Positions 11,646 through 18,433 of a stretch of 64,000 nucleotides of DNA are shown here, in pieces. The position numbers and the translations under genes are program-made. This DNA is from UBA9620 sp965220695. Lineage in GTDB: Bacteria; Acidobacteriota; Vicinamibacteria; Vicinamibacterales; UBA8438. How positions within the stretch are numbered: the first letter of the stretch is position 1; each line of letters begins with the position of its first letter. The stretch covers positions 1,178,001 to 1,242,000 of the forward strand of contig OZ244838.1 of the NCBI GenBank assembly GCA_965220695.1, in the 5' to 3' direction. The notes under the pieces were generated by a model. The model was not told the DNA's origin. It saw only the letters and a list, made by a program, of their open reading frames with translations, and made no database searches.

Positions 11646-12395
11646 TCATGTCAGGCAGCCGTGCCGCACGCCATCGAGCGAGCCGGGCGGAGGGACGTGC
11701 AGACCACATTCGGTCTTGTCCACACCCCGCCAGCGACCGGCGCGGTCGTCTTCGTCCGTGCCCACCCGACTGGTGCACGGGAGACAGCCGATGCTCGGGT
11801 ATCCGCGATCGTGCAGCGGGTTGTAGGGCACGTCGTGCTCGATGAGGTGAAACCGGACATCCTCCTTCGTCCAGCGGACCAGTGGATTGATCTTGACGAG
11901 ACCGAACTTCGGATCCCGCTCGACCGGCAGGGCAGCGCTCCGAGAGGGGGTCTGATCGCGGCGAATGGCGGTCACCCAGGCGTCGAATCCACTGAGCTCG
12001 GCGACGAGCGGGCTCACCTTGCGCAGCTCGCAGCAGCGGTCCGGCGCGCGGCTCCAGAGTGCCGGTCCGTGGAACGAGTCCTGCTCGTCGACCGAAAGGT
12101 CGGGACGGACGCCGCGAATCGTGAACCCGTATCGATTGTGGAGCCGGCGCCAGAGATCACGAGTTTCCGGAAAGAGGAGCCCCGTATCCAGCGTGAAGAT
12201 ATCGATCTCAAGACCATGGCGGCCGATCAGATCCAGCAGCACGCAGCCCTCTGCGCCGAAGCCGGTGGCGAAGGTCAACCTGGAGCCGAAGGTCTCGGCG
12301 CCCCATTGCAGGATGTCCAGAGGCGAGGCGTGTTCCAGGGCGCGGCCGGCGCCGGCCACCGTGCCCGGGTCTGACGGCGCAAGCGTGTCGGTCAT
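11646..12395 (-). CDS. cysH: Adenylylsulfate (APS) reductase of the CysH family
   Basis: The 249-residue protein reduces activated sulfate to sulfite. It carries the CC...CxxC set of a 4Fe-4S cluster (Cys121-Cys122 in CCELRK, Cys204 and Cys207 in GCLPC), which marks the APS-reducing branch of the family, and the C-terminal catalytic Cys230 in ECGLH. The PAPS-type enzymes of enterobacteria lack the cluster cysteines, so APS is the expected substrate. The start overlaps the stop of the DUF2061 gene (ATGA). Expression is probably governed by the cysteine attenuator upstream of that gene. Confidence 0.93.
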   Translation of the reverse strand: MTDTLAPSDPGTVAGAGRALEHASPLDILQWGAETFGSRLTFATGFGAEGCVLLDLIGRHGLEIDIFTLDTGLLFPETRDLWRRLHNRYGFTIRGVRPDLSVDEQDSFHGPALWSRAPDRCCELRKVSPLVAELSGFDAWVTAIRRDQTPSRSAALPVERDPKFGLVKINPLVRWTKEDVRFHLIEHDVPYNPLHDRGYPSIGCLPCTSRVGTDEDDRAGRWRGVDKTECGLHVPPPGSLDGVRHGCLT

Positions 12396-12661
12396 TCGTG
12401 TTTTCCGTTCGGTGATGCCAGAGCCGGGTTTTCGGATCCGCTGCCGTGCCGGGTCGGCCGGCGACCGACGTCGAGACGATTCCAGAAGCGTTCGTGGAAG
12501 TAGTACAGGAACATTTTCGCGACGGCCTCGAACAGTCCGACGGTCACGGCAATGTCGGTGCGGCCGGTGAAGACGTACACCAGAATCGTCGTGGTCACGG
12601 TCGCGACGATGCGCCAGGAAATCGCCTTGATTACCGAACGCATTGCCGATTCTTCGAACAT
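12392..12661 (-). CDS. DUF2061 small membrane protein, first gene of the cys operon
   Basis: I chose ATG 12661, which has a GAGGA box 5 bases upstream; upstream in-frame codons run into the terminator T-tract. The 89-residue product has the DUF2061 signature: SVIKAISWRIVATVTTT, then a Thr-Gly turn and FEAVAKMFLYYFHERFW, with two short hydrophobic segments. The family has no assigned function but often occurs with sulfur assimilation genes. Here it is the first gene after the attenuator terminator and is translationally coupled to cysH. A role in sulfate or sulfite movement is conceivable but only a guess. Confidence 0.85.
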   Translation of the reverse strand: MFEESAMRSVIKAISWRIVATVTTTILVYVFTGRTDIAVTVGLFEAVAKMFLYYFHERFWNRLDVGRRPTRHGSGSENPALASPNGKHE

Positions 12662-12701
12662 GCTGATCCTCATGCCGTCCGGGCGACGGGCGCGGCCATG
12701 C

Positions 12702-12736
12702 AAAAAAAAGCCCGGGAGCGTGTGGCTCCCGGGCTT
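12702..12736 (-). terminator. Intrinsic terminator in the cys operon leader (attenuator)
   Basis: On the minus strand a perfect 10-bp GC-rich stem (GCCCGGGAGC/GCTCCCGGGC, 12 bp counting flanking A-T pairs) with loop CACAC is followed by eight consecutive T residues (12709-12702). It lies 43 bases after the stop of the poly-Cys leader ORF and 40 bases before the first structural gene. Being downstream of the operon promoter and upstream of its first gene is the layout of an attenuator. It could additionally stop read-through from the sulfatase cluster upstream. Confidence 0.93.
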
Positions 12737-12779
12737 CGGTCTCTCGCGTTTGGCTCTTGCCAGTCTGTATTTGTGGTGC

Positions 12780-12869
12780 TCAGCGCGACATGACCGTCAG
12801 CTCGGGGGCCCCGTGGGCCTCCGGACAGCAACAACAACAGCAACAGTCGGTGCGTGCGCAGCCGGTCAC
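12780..12869 (-). CDS. Poly-cysteine leader peptide (29 aa) of the cys operon
   Basis: The ORF runs from GTG at 12869-12867 to TGA at 12782-12780. Codon 4 is Cys and codons 9-15 are seven consecutive Cys codons (TGT TGC TGT TGT TGT TGC TGT, 12845-12825). After them come 14 codons ending Val-Met-Ser-Arg. An in-frame TAG lies 9 bases before the GTG, so the start is constrained. The -10 element ends 9 bases upstream and there is no ribosome site, so the mRNA is probably leaderless or nearly so. Ribosome stalling at the Cys run when Cys-tRNA is scarce would favour an antiterminator over the terminator at 12702-12736. The downstream operon makes sulfide for cysteine. It resembles the leaderless poly-Cys ORFs known from mycobacteria. 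Confidence 0.87.
   Translation of the reverse strand: MTGCARTDCCCCCCCPEAHGAPELTVMSR
12800..12809 (-). promoter_or_regulatory. Candidate antiterminator segment in leader ORF
   Basis: The minus-strand segment GCCCCCGAGC, five to seven codons after the Cys run, can pair at 8 of 10 positions with the 5' arm of the terminator (GCCCGGGAGC, 12734-12725). It would be free when a ribosome stalls on the Cys codons and covered when a ribosome reaches the leader stop. This pairing was done by eye; energies were not computed. Confidence 0.4.
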
Positions 12870-12878
12870 AACACCCTA

Positions 12879-12908
12879 CTTGTACCTGTTCGCAACCGCC
12901 GGCGTCAA
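12879..12908 (-). promoter_or_regulatory. Promoter of the cys operon leader
   Basis: TTGACG (12908-12903) and TACAAG (12884-12879) are separated by 18 bp on the minus strand, a good sigma-70-type arrangement. The predicted start of transcription falls at about 12872-12869, at the GTG of the leader ORF. It begins 27 bp past the stop codon of the sulfatase-like gene, giving the cys operon its own promoter. Confidence 0.65.
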
Positions 12909-12935
12909 GTCCCGCTCACGCTCCGCCCCGCACGG

Positions 12936-15287
12936 CTACCGGATATAGCCGAGACTGCGCAGGCGTTCGAGCTCGTCGGCCCCCAGCGTGGCAGCGACAT
13001 CGTCGTCCGACGGCAGGCGCGCCGCCTCCGATCGGCGGCGCCAGCGTTCCAGGTCAGCGGCCAGCCTGGTGACGACGTCGGGATGATCGCCGGCGACGTT
13101 CGTCAGGTTGAGCGGGTCCCGCAGATGGTCGTAAAGCTCGAACTCCGGTTCGTCCGGTTCGCGAGCCACGTTGTGAATCAGCCGCCAGCCATCGAGAATC
13201 AGTGCGAAGGCGGCGTGCTGGTCGTCCGACCCCGCACCCGCGCGGACATGCTCCTCCGACACGGCGGGACGCGCTACCCAGGGTTGGCCGGTCTCGTCCG
13301 GGTCGCCCAGCAGGGGCAGCAGGCTTTGGCCCTGCAGACCGTCAGGCAGCGGGAGACCACTCAGTTCGAGCAGCGTCGGCATCAGATCGATCGTGCGCAC
13401 CGTGTTGTCGACGCGTTGTTCCGGGGGAATTCGTCCGGGTGCCCGGATCAGCAGCGGCACCCGCGTGAGTTCGCCGTAGACCGAGTGCCCATGCCAGGAG
13501 CGGCCGTGTTCGAGGAACTCCTCGCCGTGGTCTCCGACCACGGCGACGGTGACGCGGCTGCCGAGTTCCAGTTGATCGAGATGCTCCAGCAGCCGGCCGA
13601 TCTCGGTGTCCATGCCCCGGATGGATCCGTCATACCAGGCCTTGCGATAGGCCATGAAAGCCTCGACGTCGATGCCGGACGCGTCGAGGTCCGCCTGCGA
13701 CGGCATCACCTGACGGCGGAGGAACGGAGTGTCGATGTGCTGGCTGACCTCCTCCATGCGCGTTTCGTGTGCGGCGCGGCCGTCCGGATCGGCCCACAGG
13801 GCGTCGTAGGGCGGGCGCGGCTCGAACGGGCTGTGCGGATCGAAGACGTGCAGGAACACGAAGAACGGTGCACTGCGGTGCAGCTCCAGCCAGGGAAGCA
13901 GGCGGTCGACATATTCCCGCGCCGACTTGCCGCGAGGCGTGGCGGTCCGTGATCCCGCCTCGTGCAGCTCTTCGAATCCCTGATGCAGATTCGTGTCGGC
14001 GCCGGAGAAGCTGACCGAGGAGAAGGACAGGGTGGCGTAGCCGGCGGCGCGGTAGACCTCGGCCAGCGTGTGCGCGGAGCTCGGCAGGCGATCCGGCACA
14101 TCCATCACGCCATGCGAGGTCGGGTAGAGCGAGGTCTGGATCGAGGGGACCGAGACCTTGGTCCACGTCGCCTGCGCCACCGCGTCGTCGAACCGGGCGC
14201 CCTCAGCCGCCAGCCGGCTCAGGGCCGGAGTCGTGTCGCGGTCGTATCCATAGACGCCGAGATGGTCGGATCGGATGGTGTCGGGCACGATGAGGATGAC
14301 CCCCGGGGCGGCCGGATCCCTGGCCCGCACGACCGGCGATCCCCAAAGGCCGATGGTGCCCTCCGCCTCCGCTTCCAGCGAGAGCGACAGGACGATCTCG
14401 CGCCCCGCCAGCGACGTCAGGTCCACCGGGGTCCGCTCCCAGCGGTCCGGGGTCGTCAACGTACGTTCGAGCAGTGTGGCGGCCTCGCCGTCAGGCGTGT
14501 GCGCCTCGACCAGGAAGGTCGCGGGCGCCGCGTCCATCGTGCCGATCGACAGATCGAGCCACCCGTCCTCCGGCGGGGTGAGAGCGAAACGCATCGACTC
14601 TGGCGCCTTGGTCACGATCGATTCGTGAAACACGTCGGCCAGACCACGCCACGAGACGCCCGACGTGGTTTCCGCCAGATGCTCGCGGTCGAACACCAGC
14701 CGGACCGAGGCGATCGAGAAACGAGCACCGTCGGCGTCGCTCGGTCTGAGGAACACCCGTCTGATGGCTGAGGATGGACGATCGTCCGTCGCGGTCATGC
14801 GGTACGTGCGCAACTCGTCTCCGGGCAGCAGCGGTGTCGACAGGGCCCAGTTCTCGTCGGTACGCACGGCGTCCAGGTCAAGCTCGCCCTCGCCGCGGAA
14901 CTCCACTTCGAGCGTGGCGCCGTCCGACACCTGAATCTCGATGTCGACCGCGTGCAGCCGGTCACGCCGCTGCAGCTCATCGGGCCATTCCACATGGACC
15001 ATCGCCGTCGCTGTGGTGGTCGTCCCCTGCAGCCGGCCGTCCAGGACCTCGAGGTCGGCCAGCCCGCCGCCGCCGAGCCAATCGCCCGGCGGCCGGCCGG
15101 CGTCGCCGTCGAACCGCCAGAGCGCGCGGGGCGCGGCCGTGCTTTCCGGTGTGCCGGTGATCTCGACGCGCTCATCGCCGATGAAGTCCACAAGGTGCTG
15201 TGCCGGCGGAGCCTGGACTCCGGTGCACGCGCAGGCCAGCGCCGCCGCGGCGGCAGGGAGGATCGCTCGGCAGTGACGGAGGCTCAT
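12936..15287 (-). CDS. Sulfatase-family (alkaline phosphatase superfamily) exported hydrolase
   Basis: ATG 15287 is preferred over GTG 15293 because it is well spaced from AAGGAGAGG. The 783-residue product starts with an export signal ending in a Cys-rich ALACACTG region, so it may be a lipoprotein. A beta-rich N-terminal region of about 300 residues precedes a sulfatase domain: the metal-binding VPDTIRSDHLGVYGYDRD, the nucleophile region TWTKVSVPSIQTSLYPTSHG, and GDHGEEFLEHG with WHGHSVYGE later. The canonical C-x-P-S-R formylglycine Cys is replaced by S-V-P-S, so it could be a Ser-type sulfatase or a phosphohydrolase. It ends in LRSLGYIR, a tail echoed by the small protein at 16196. It is the last gene of the cluster that begins with the sulfotransferase. 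Confidence 0.85.
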   Translation of the reverse strand: MSLRHCRAILPAAAAALACACTGVQAPPAQHLVDFIGDERVEITGTPESTAAPRALWRFDGDAGRPPGDWLGGGGLADLEVLDGRLQGTTTTATAMVHVEWPDELQRRDRLHAVDIEIQVSDGATLEVEFRGEGELDLDAVRTDENWALSTPLLPGDELRTYRMTATDDRPSSAIRRVFLRPSDADGARFSIASVRLVFDREHLAETTSGVSWRGLADVFHESIVTKAPESMRFALTPPEDGWLDLSIGTMDAAPATFLVEAHTPDGEAATLLERTLTTPDRWERTPVDLTSLAGREIVLSLSLEAEAEGTIGLWGSPVVRARDPAAPGVILIVPDTIRSDHLGVYGYDRDTTPALSRLAAEGARFDDAVAQATWTKVSVPSIQTSLYPTSHGVMDVPDRLPSSAHTLAEVYRAAGYATLSFSSVSFSGADTNLHQGFEELHEAGSRTATPRGKSAREYVDRLLPWLELHRSAPFFVFLHVFDPHSPFEPRPPYDALWADPDGRAAHETRMEEVSQHIDTPFLRRQVMPSQADLDASGIDVEAFMAYRKAWYDGSIRGMDTEIGRLLEHLDQLELGSRVTVAVVGDHGEEFLEHGRSWHGHSVYGELTRVPLLIRAPGRIPPEQRVDNTVRTIDLMPTLLELSGLPLPDGLQGQSLLPLLGDPDETGQPWVARPAVSEEHVRAGAGSDDQHAAFALILDGWRLIHNVAREPDEPEFELYDHLRDPLNLTNVAGDHPDVVTRLAADLERWRRRSEAARLPSDDDVAATLGADELERLRSLGYIR

Positions 15288-15350
15288 GCGCACCTCTCCT
15301 TTCGACAGCGCCGGTGGCTTGCGGTCGGCGCCTCGGACAGCGTGGCCGGA

Positions 15351-16184
15351 TCAGACCTCGACGCCCAGGATCCCCTTGCAGGCGAACCCGGACGCCATCG
15401 ACAACAGAAAGAAGCCGATGAGCCAGTCGACCCCGATGCCGAACAGGCGCATGACGAGCGGCGGGTAGCCGATCGCGACCGACTCCAGCCCCTGGTCGGC
15501 GGCAATCGGCGGCTCGCCCGGGTAGAGCAGCGTATCCAGTATCCCGCGTCCGCTGCGCAACTGCACGACCGGTCCCCATCCCTCGCCGCCGATCAGGCGC
15601 TTCTCGATCGTGTCGTCGCCGACCCGCACCAGCAGCGTATGGTCGCCGGGGCGGTCGACTCGCAGCCGCCACGCGATCTCACCCCTGGATCGGATCTTGA
15701 CCGGCGGCGTTTCCACCGTGACGCCGTCCGGTACCTCCAACTCGATGCGGCCCTCCAGCGCGGCCGGGTCACGCACCAGCGCCGTCAGCACCACCGGTTC
15801 TCCGGTGTCGAGCGGCCGGACCGCGAACCGCAGGTTGAGCTGCGTCATGATCAGCAGGACCGGCGCCAGCATGATGACCAGCGGGACGAGCGCGTGCCGC
15901 ATGAACCGGAAGGTGTCGCCGAAGATCTTGCCCTGCAGGCGCAGGACGACCGCGATGTCGTGCTGAAACAGCCGTACCCCGATGAGATTGCCCCGGATAC
16001 GGTCGCGGATCTCCCGGATACGGTCCTGGTCGGAGGTCTTGCCGAACAGCCAGACGAGAAAGATGCCGGAGACACAGGAAATGACCACCAGTGCCCAGAT
16101 CGGGGCGAGTGCGCGGAATGGCCAGCAGATGACGTCGAACAGCGGCGTCACCACGCCGTGGAGCAGGTTGATGAGTGCGACCAT
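15351..16184 (-). CDS. Membrane protein of unknown function with coiled-coil-like cytosolic segment
   Basis: The 277-residue protein has a hydrophobic segment at about residues 25-47 (WALVVISCVSGIFLVWLFG). A charged helical stretch follows (DQDRIREIRDRIRGNLIGVRL), then a second segment around 95-112 (LVPLVIMLAPVLLIM), a beta-rich domain of about 120 residues and a C-terminal hydrophobic helix (WLIGFFLLSMASGF). The front half (helix, charged hairpin, helix) recalls the layout of Oxa1/DUF106-type proteins, but I cannot show homology by eye. It starts 11 bp after the small ribbon-helix-helix gene, so it belongs to the same operon. Confidence 0.7.
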   Translation of the reverse strand: MVALINLLHGVVTPLFDVICWPFRALAPIWALVVISCVSGIFLVWLFGKTSDQDRIREIRDRIRGNLIGVRLFQHDIAVVLRLQGKIFGDTFRFMRHALVPLVIMLAPVLLIMTQLNLRFAVRPLDTGEPVVLTALVRDPAALEGRIELEVPDGVTVETPPVKIRSRGEIAWRLRVDRPGDHTLLVRVGDDTIEKRLIGGEGWGPVVQLRSGRGILDTLLYPGEPPIAADQGLESVAIGYPPLVMRLFGIGVDWLIGFFLLSMASGFACKGILGVEV

Positions 16185-16195
16185 CGCTCCGGGCC

Positions 16196-16387
16196 CTACG
16201 AGATGTAGCCCAGTCCCTTCAAGCGCTTCTTGATCTCTTCTTCGGAGTCGGCGCTCTCCAGTTGCGCGAGCTCTTTCTCGAGCGCGTGGTTGATGAACTC
16301 TGCCACACTCGAGTAGCCGGCGATCTCCGAGTAGCGGGTCGCGCGTTCGAGCAGCGCCTTGTCGATCTTCACCTTTGATCCGAACAT
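16196..16387 (-). CDS. Small ribbon-helix-helix-like protein with C-terminal LGYIS tail
   Basis: This 63-residue protein opens with a beta-strand and two helices like a CopG/Arc-type domain (VKIDKALLERATRYSEIAG, then SVAEFINHALEKEL) and ends with an acidic linker and KRLKGLGYIS. The last residues closely match the tail of the sulfatase-like protein two genes downstream (LRSLGYIR). The gene lies between a phosphohydrolase lipoprotein and a membrane protein, all in one operon. It could be a DNA-binding autoregulator or a protein-protein adaptor. No toxin partner is adjacent. Confidence 0.75.
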   Translation of the reverse strand: MFGSKVKIDKALLERATRYSEIAGYSSVAEFINHALEKELAQLESADSEEEIKKRLKGLGYIS

Positions 16388-16432
16388 GCCATCAGCTCCT
16401 CGACACAGGGCGCAGGCGTCAGGCGCCGCGCG

Positions 16433-18433
16433 TCAACGCGGCGCAATCGCGTCCTCCCCGATCATCTCCGGTAGCCGAGCCACCCCGAACTCGTCAAGCA
16501 CCGCGATGGTGACATCCTGCAGGGCCGGCGCGTCCAGCGCGATGCGCTGGTTGGTCAACAGCACGCCCGGCACCAGCCGGTAGTCGTTCTGGTGGTCGCC
16601 GCTCCAGGGGTCGTCGTTGTCGACGAACATCTCGATCGGAAACTGGCCCAGCGGATTCTCCCATGAGCTGCGATAGCCGCGGCTGTAGCCGACGACGATA
16701 TCCGGACCCAGGTCGAGATGCGCACCGGAGAACCGTTCGGCGGTTCGGTAGACGAGACTGACCGGCGCGTGCCCGTTCCGTTCGTCGACCATGCCCAGCA
16801 GGTCGCGTTCAAGGTCGTCGAGCACCTGCTCGTACTCGGCGCCCGGCTCCACGATGCCGTCCCGTTCACGTCCACGCAGGTTCACGTAAAGGCCGCCGAG
16901 TCCGAACGCATAGGCGCGGGTGCGCGACCAGTCGACGTTCGCGAACAGCGGGAGCCGCCCCTGGCGCGACGGATCCACGAGCGTGACGTAGCCCTGCTCC
17001 AGCAGCCATGTATTCAGATTGACGCCCCAGTAGAACGGCGCGAAGCCGTGGTCCGACATGACGATGAGCGTCGTGTCCTCGTCGATCGCCTGCAGGACGC
17101 GGCCGAGCGCCTCGTCCATCTCCTCGTACAGTGTCCGGATGCCGTCGCCGAGAAGTTCATCCGGCTCGTGCAGTGGATGATCCGGGTCGGCGTAGTGATA
17201 GAGCATGTGCGAGCCCTGGTCCACGCTCGAAAAATAGAAGAACAGCAGCCCCTCGTCGAAGGTGTCCAGGAAGTGATCCAGGGCGCGCCGGCGCTCGCGA
17301 TACACGAACTGCGACTGGGTCCAGAACTCGCGCCCGTCGAAGACCCCCTCTGAGAACGCCTTCGTATCCTCCGGCAACTCCTGGGTATAGAAGGGGCCCA
17401 GCACGTCGTGCAGCTCCGCGGCCCAGCCCTCGGGGTTCGAGAGCGGCATGGCGGGGTCGGCCGGGTGAATCTGCAGCGGTGTGACGTACAGCTTGAAATC
17501 GGGTCGCACCTGCTGAAGATAGAACCGTCCCATGGCGCTGACGTTGACGACATAGGGCAGCGCCTCGAAGTCGACCCGGACCCAGTCGCTCCACTCCCCC
17601 TCGTTCAGGAGCAACTCGGTGTCCTGCACGACGATCTTCGCGACCGCGGCGTCGGGGTCGACCAGCACCTCGAAATCGACCGCCAGATCAGGCGTCTCGT
17701 ACTCGTCCTCGGCGACGCCGAACCCGGTGTCGCGCGCACGTTCACGTCTGAAGGGATGCGGGGGGCCGAGCAACTGTGCGGCGACCCGGTCATCGAGCAC
17801 CTCCACGATCTCGACGTGACCGGTCATGTCGGTCATGTTTTCCGGGGGGTAGTCGGTGAAGAACGAGTAGGTGCCGTGGCCGCCCAGAATGTCCGGGGTG
17901 CCCATGCCGGCGAACGACCGGCCGCCGGTCTCCACCGGTGGAAAGTTCACCGGCATGCGGAAGATGGTCGTCTCGATGCCGGCCGCGTCGAGCAGTTCCC
18001 AGAGCGCCTGGCCGCGTCGATACAGCTCGATGTCGCCGCCGGACAGCGGCAGCACCCAGGAACCGAAGTCCAGGGTGCGGCCCTCGGGGCCGATCGTGTA
18101 GAACGGCTCGACCGGCTGCATCGTCGCGGGGTCCCGGTGCAGGAAATCGAAGATGCCGTGGCCGCCAGGATCCATCCCCGTGATGAAGGTGGACCACGCG
18201 ACCGGGCTCAGCGGAGGCATGCTGGTTGCGAGCGGCGCGAACCCGCCCTCGGAGGCCAGCCGCGCAAAGTTCGGCAGCCGTCCCTCGTCGATGTGCGTCT
18301 GCAGCAGGCCGTGGTCCATGCCGTCGATACCGAGCACGATGACCTTCCTGTCGCTGGCCCCGCCGCCGCAGCCGGTTGCCGTGGGCAGCGCGATGCAGGC
18401 GGCGACGAGGTAGAGATACAGGGGTGCTTTCAC
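16433..18433 (-). CDS. Type I phosphodiesterase/alkaline-phosphatase-superfamily lipoprotein
   Basis: GTG 18433 overlaps the TGA of the upstream paralogous gene (GTGA), giving 666 residues. A signal peptide ends at ALPTATGC, so it is probably a lipoprotein. The catalytic domain starts with the metal-binding VIVLGIDGMDHGLL and the nucleophile region SPVAWSTFITGMDPGGHGIFDFL. Later metal ligands include MSDHGFAPF near the end of the core. The family hydrolyses phosphate or sulfate esters or nucleotide-like diesters; the substrate cannot be told. It follows a homologous membrane-anchored gene and a sulfotransferase, so action on a sulfated or phosphorylated envelope molecule is plausible. Confidence 0.85.
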   Translation of the reverse strand: MKAPLYLYLVAACIALPTATGCGGGASDRKVIVLGIDGMDHGLLQTHIDEGRLPNFARLASEGGFAPLATSMPPLSPVAWSTFITGMDPGGHGIFDFLHRDPATMQPVEPFYTIGPEGRTLDFGSWVLPLSGGDIELYRRGQALWELLDAAGIETTIFRMPVNFPPVETGGRSFAGMGTPDILGGHGTYSFFTDYPPENMTDMTGHVEIVEVLDDRVAAQLLGPPHPFRRERARDTGFGVAEDEYETPDLAVDFEVLVDPDAAVAKIVVQDTELLLNEGEWSDWVRVDFEALPYVVNVSAMGRFYLQQVRPDFKLYVTPLQIHPADPAMPLSNPEGWAAELHDVLGPFYTQELPEDTKAFSEGVFDGREFWTQSQFVYRERRRALDHFLDTFDEGLLFFYFSSVDQGSHMLYHYADPDHPLHEPDELLGDGIRTLYEEMDEALGRVLQAIDEDTTLIVMSDHGFAPFYWGVNLNTWLLEQGYVTLVDPSRQGRLPLFANVDWSRTRAYAFGLGGLYVNLRGRERDGIVEPGAEYEQVLDDLERDLLGMVDERNGHAPVSLVYRTAERFSGAHLDLGPDIVVGYSRGYRSSWENPLGQFPIEMFVDNDDPWSGDHQNDYRLVPGVLLTNQRIALDAPALQDVTIAVLDEFGVARLPEMIGEDAIAPR

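Noticed and set aside
12757..12948. 63-codon plus-strand frame with a poly-Gln run
   Set aside because: It is the complement of the poly-Cys codon run; no ribosome site and no family match.
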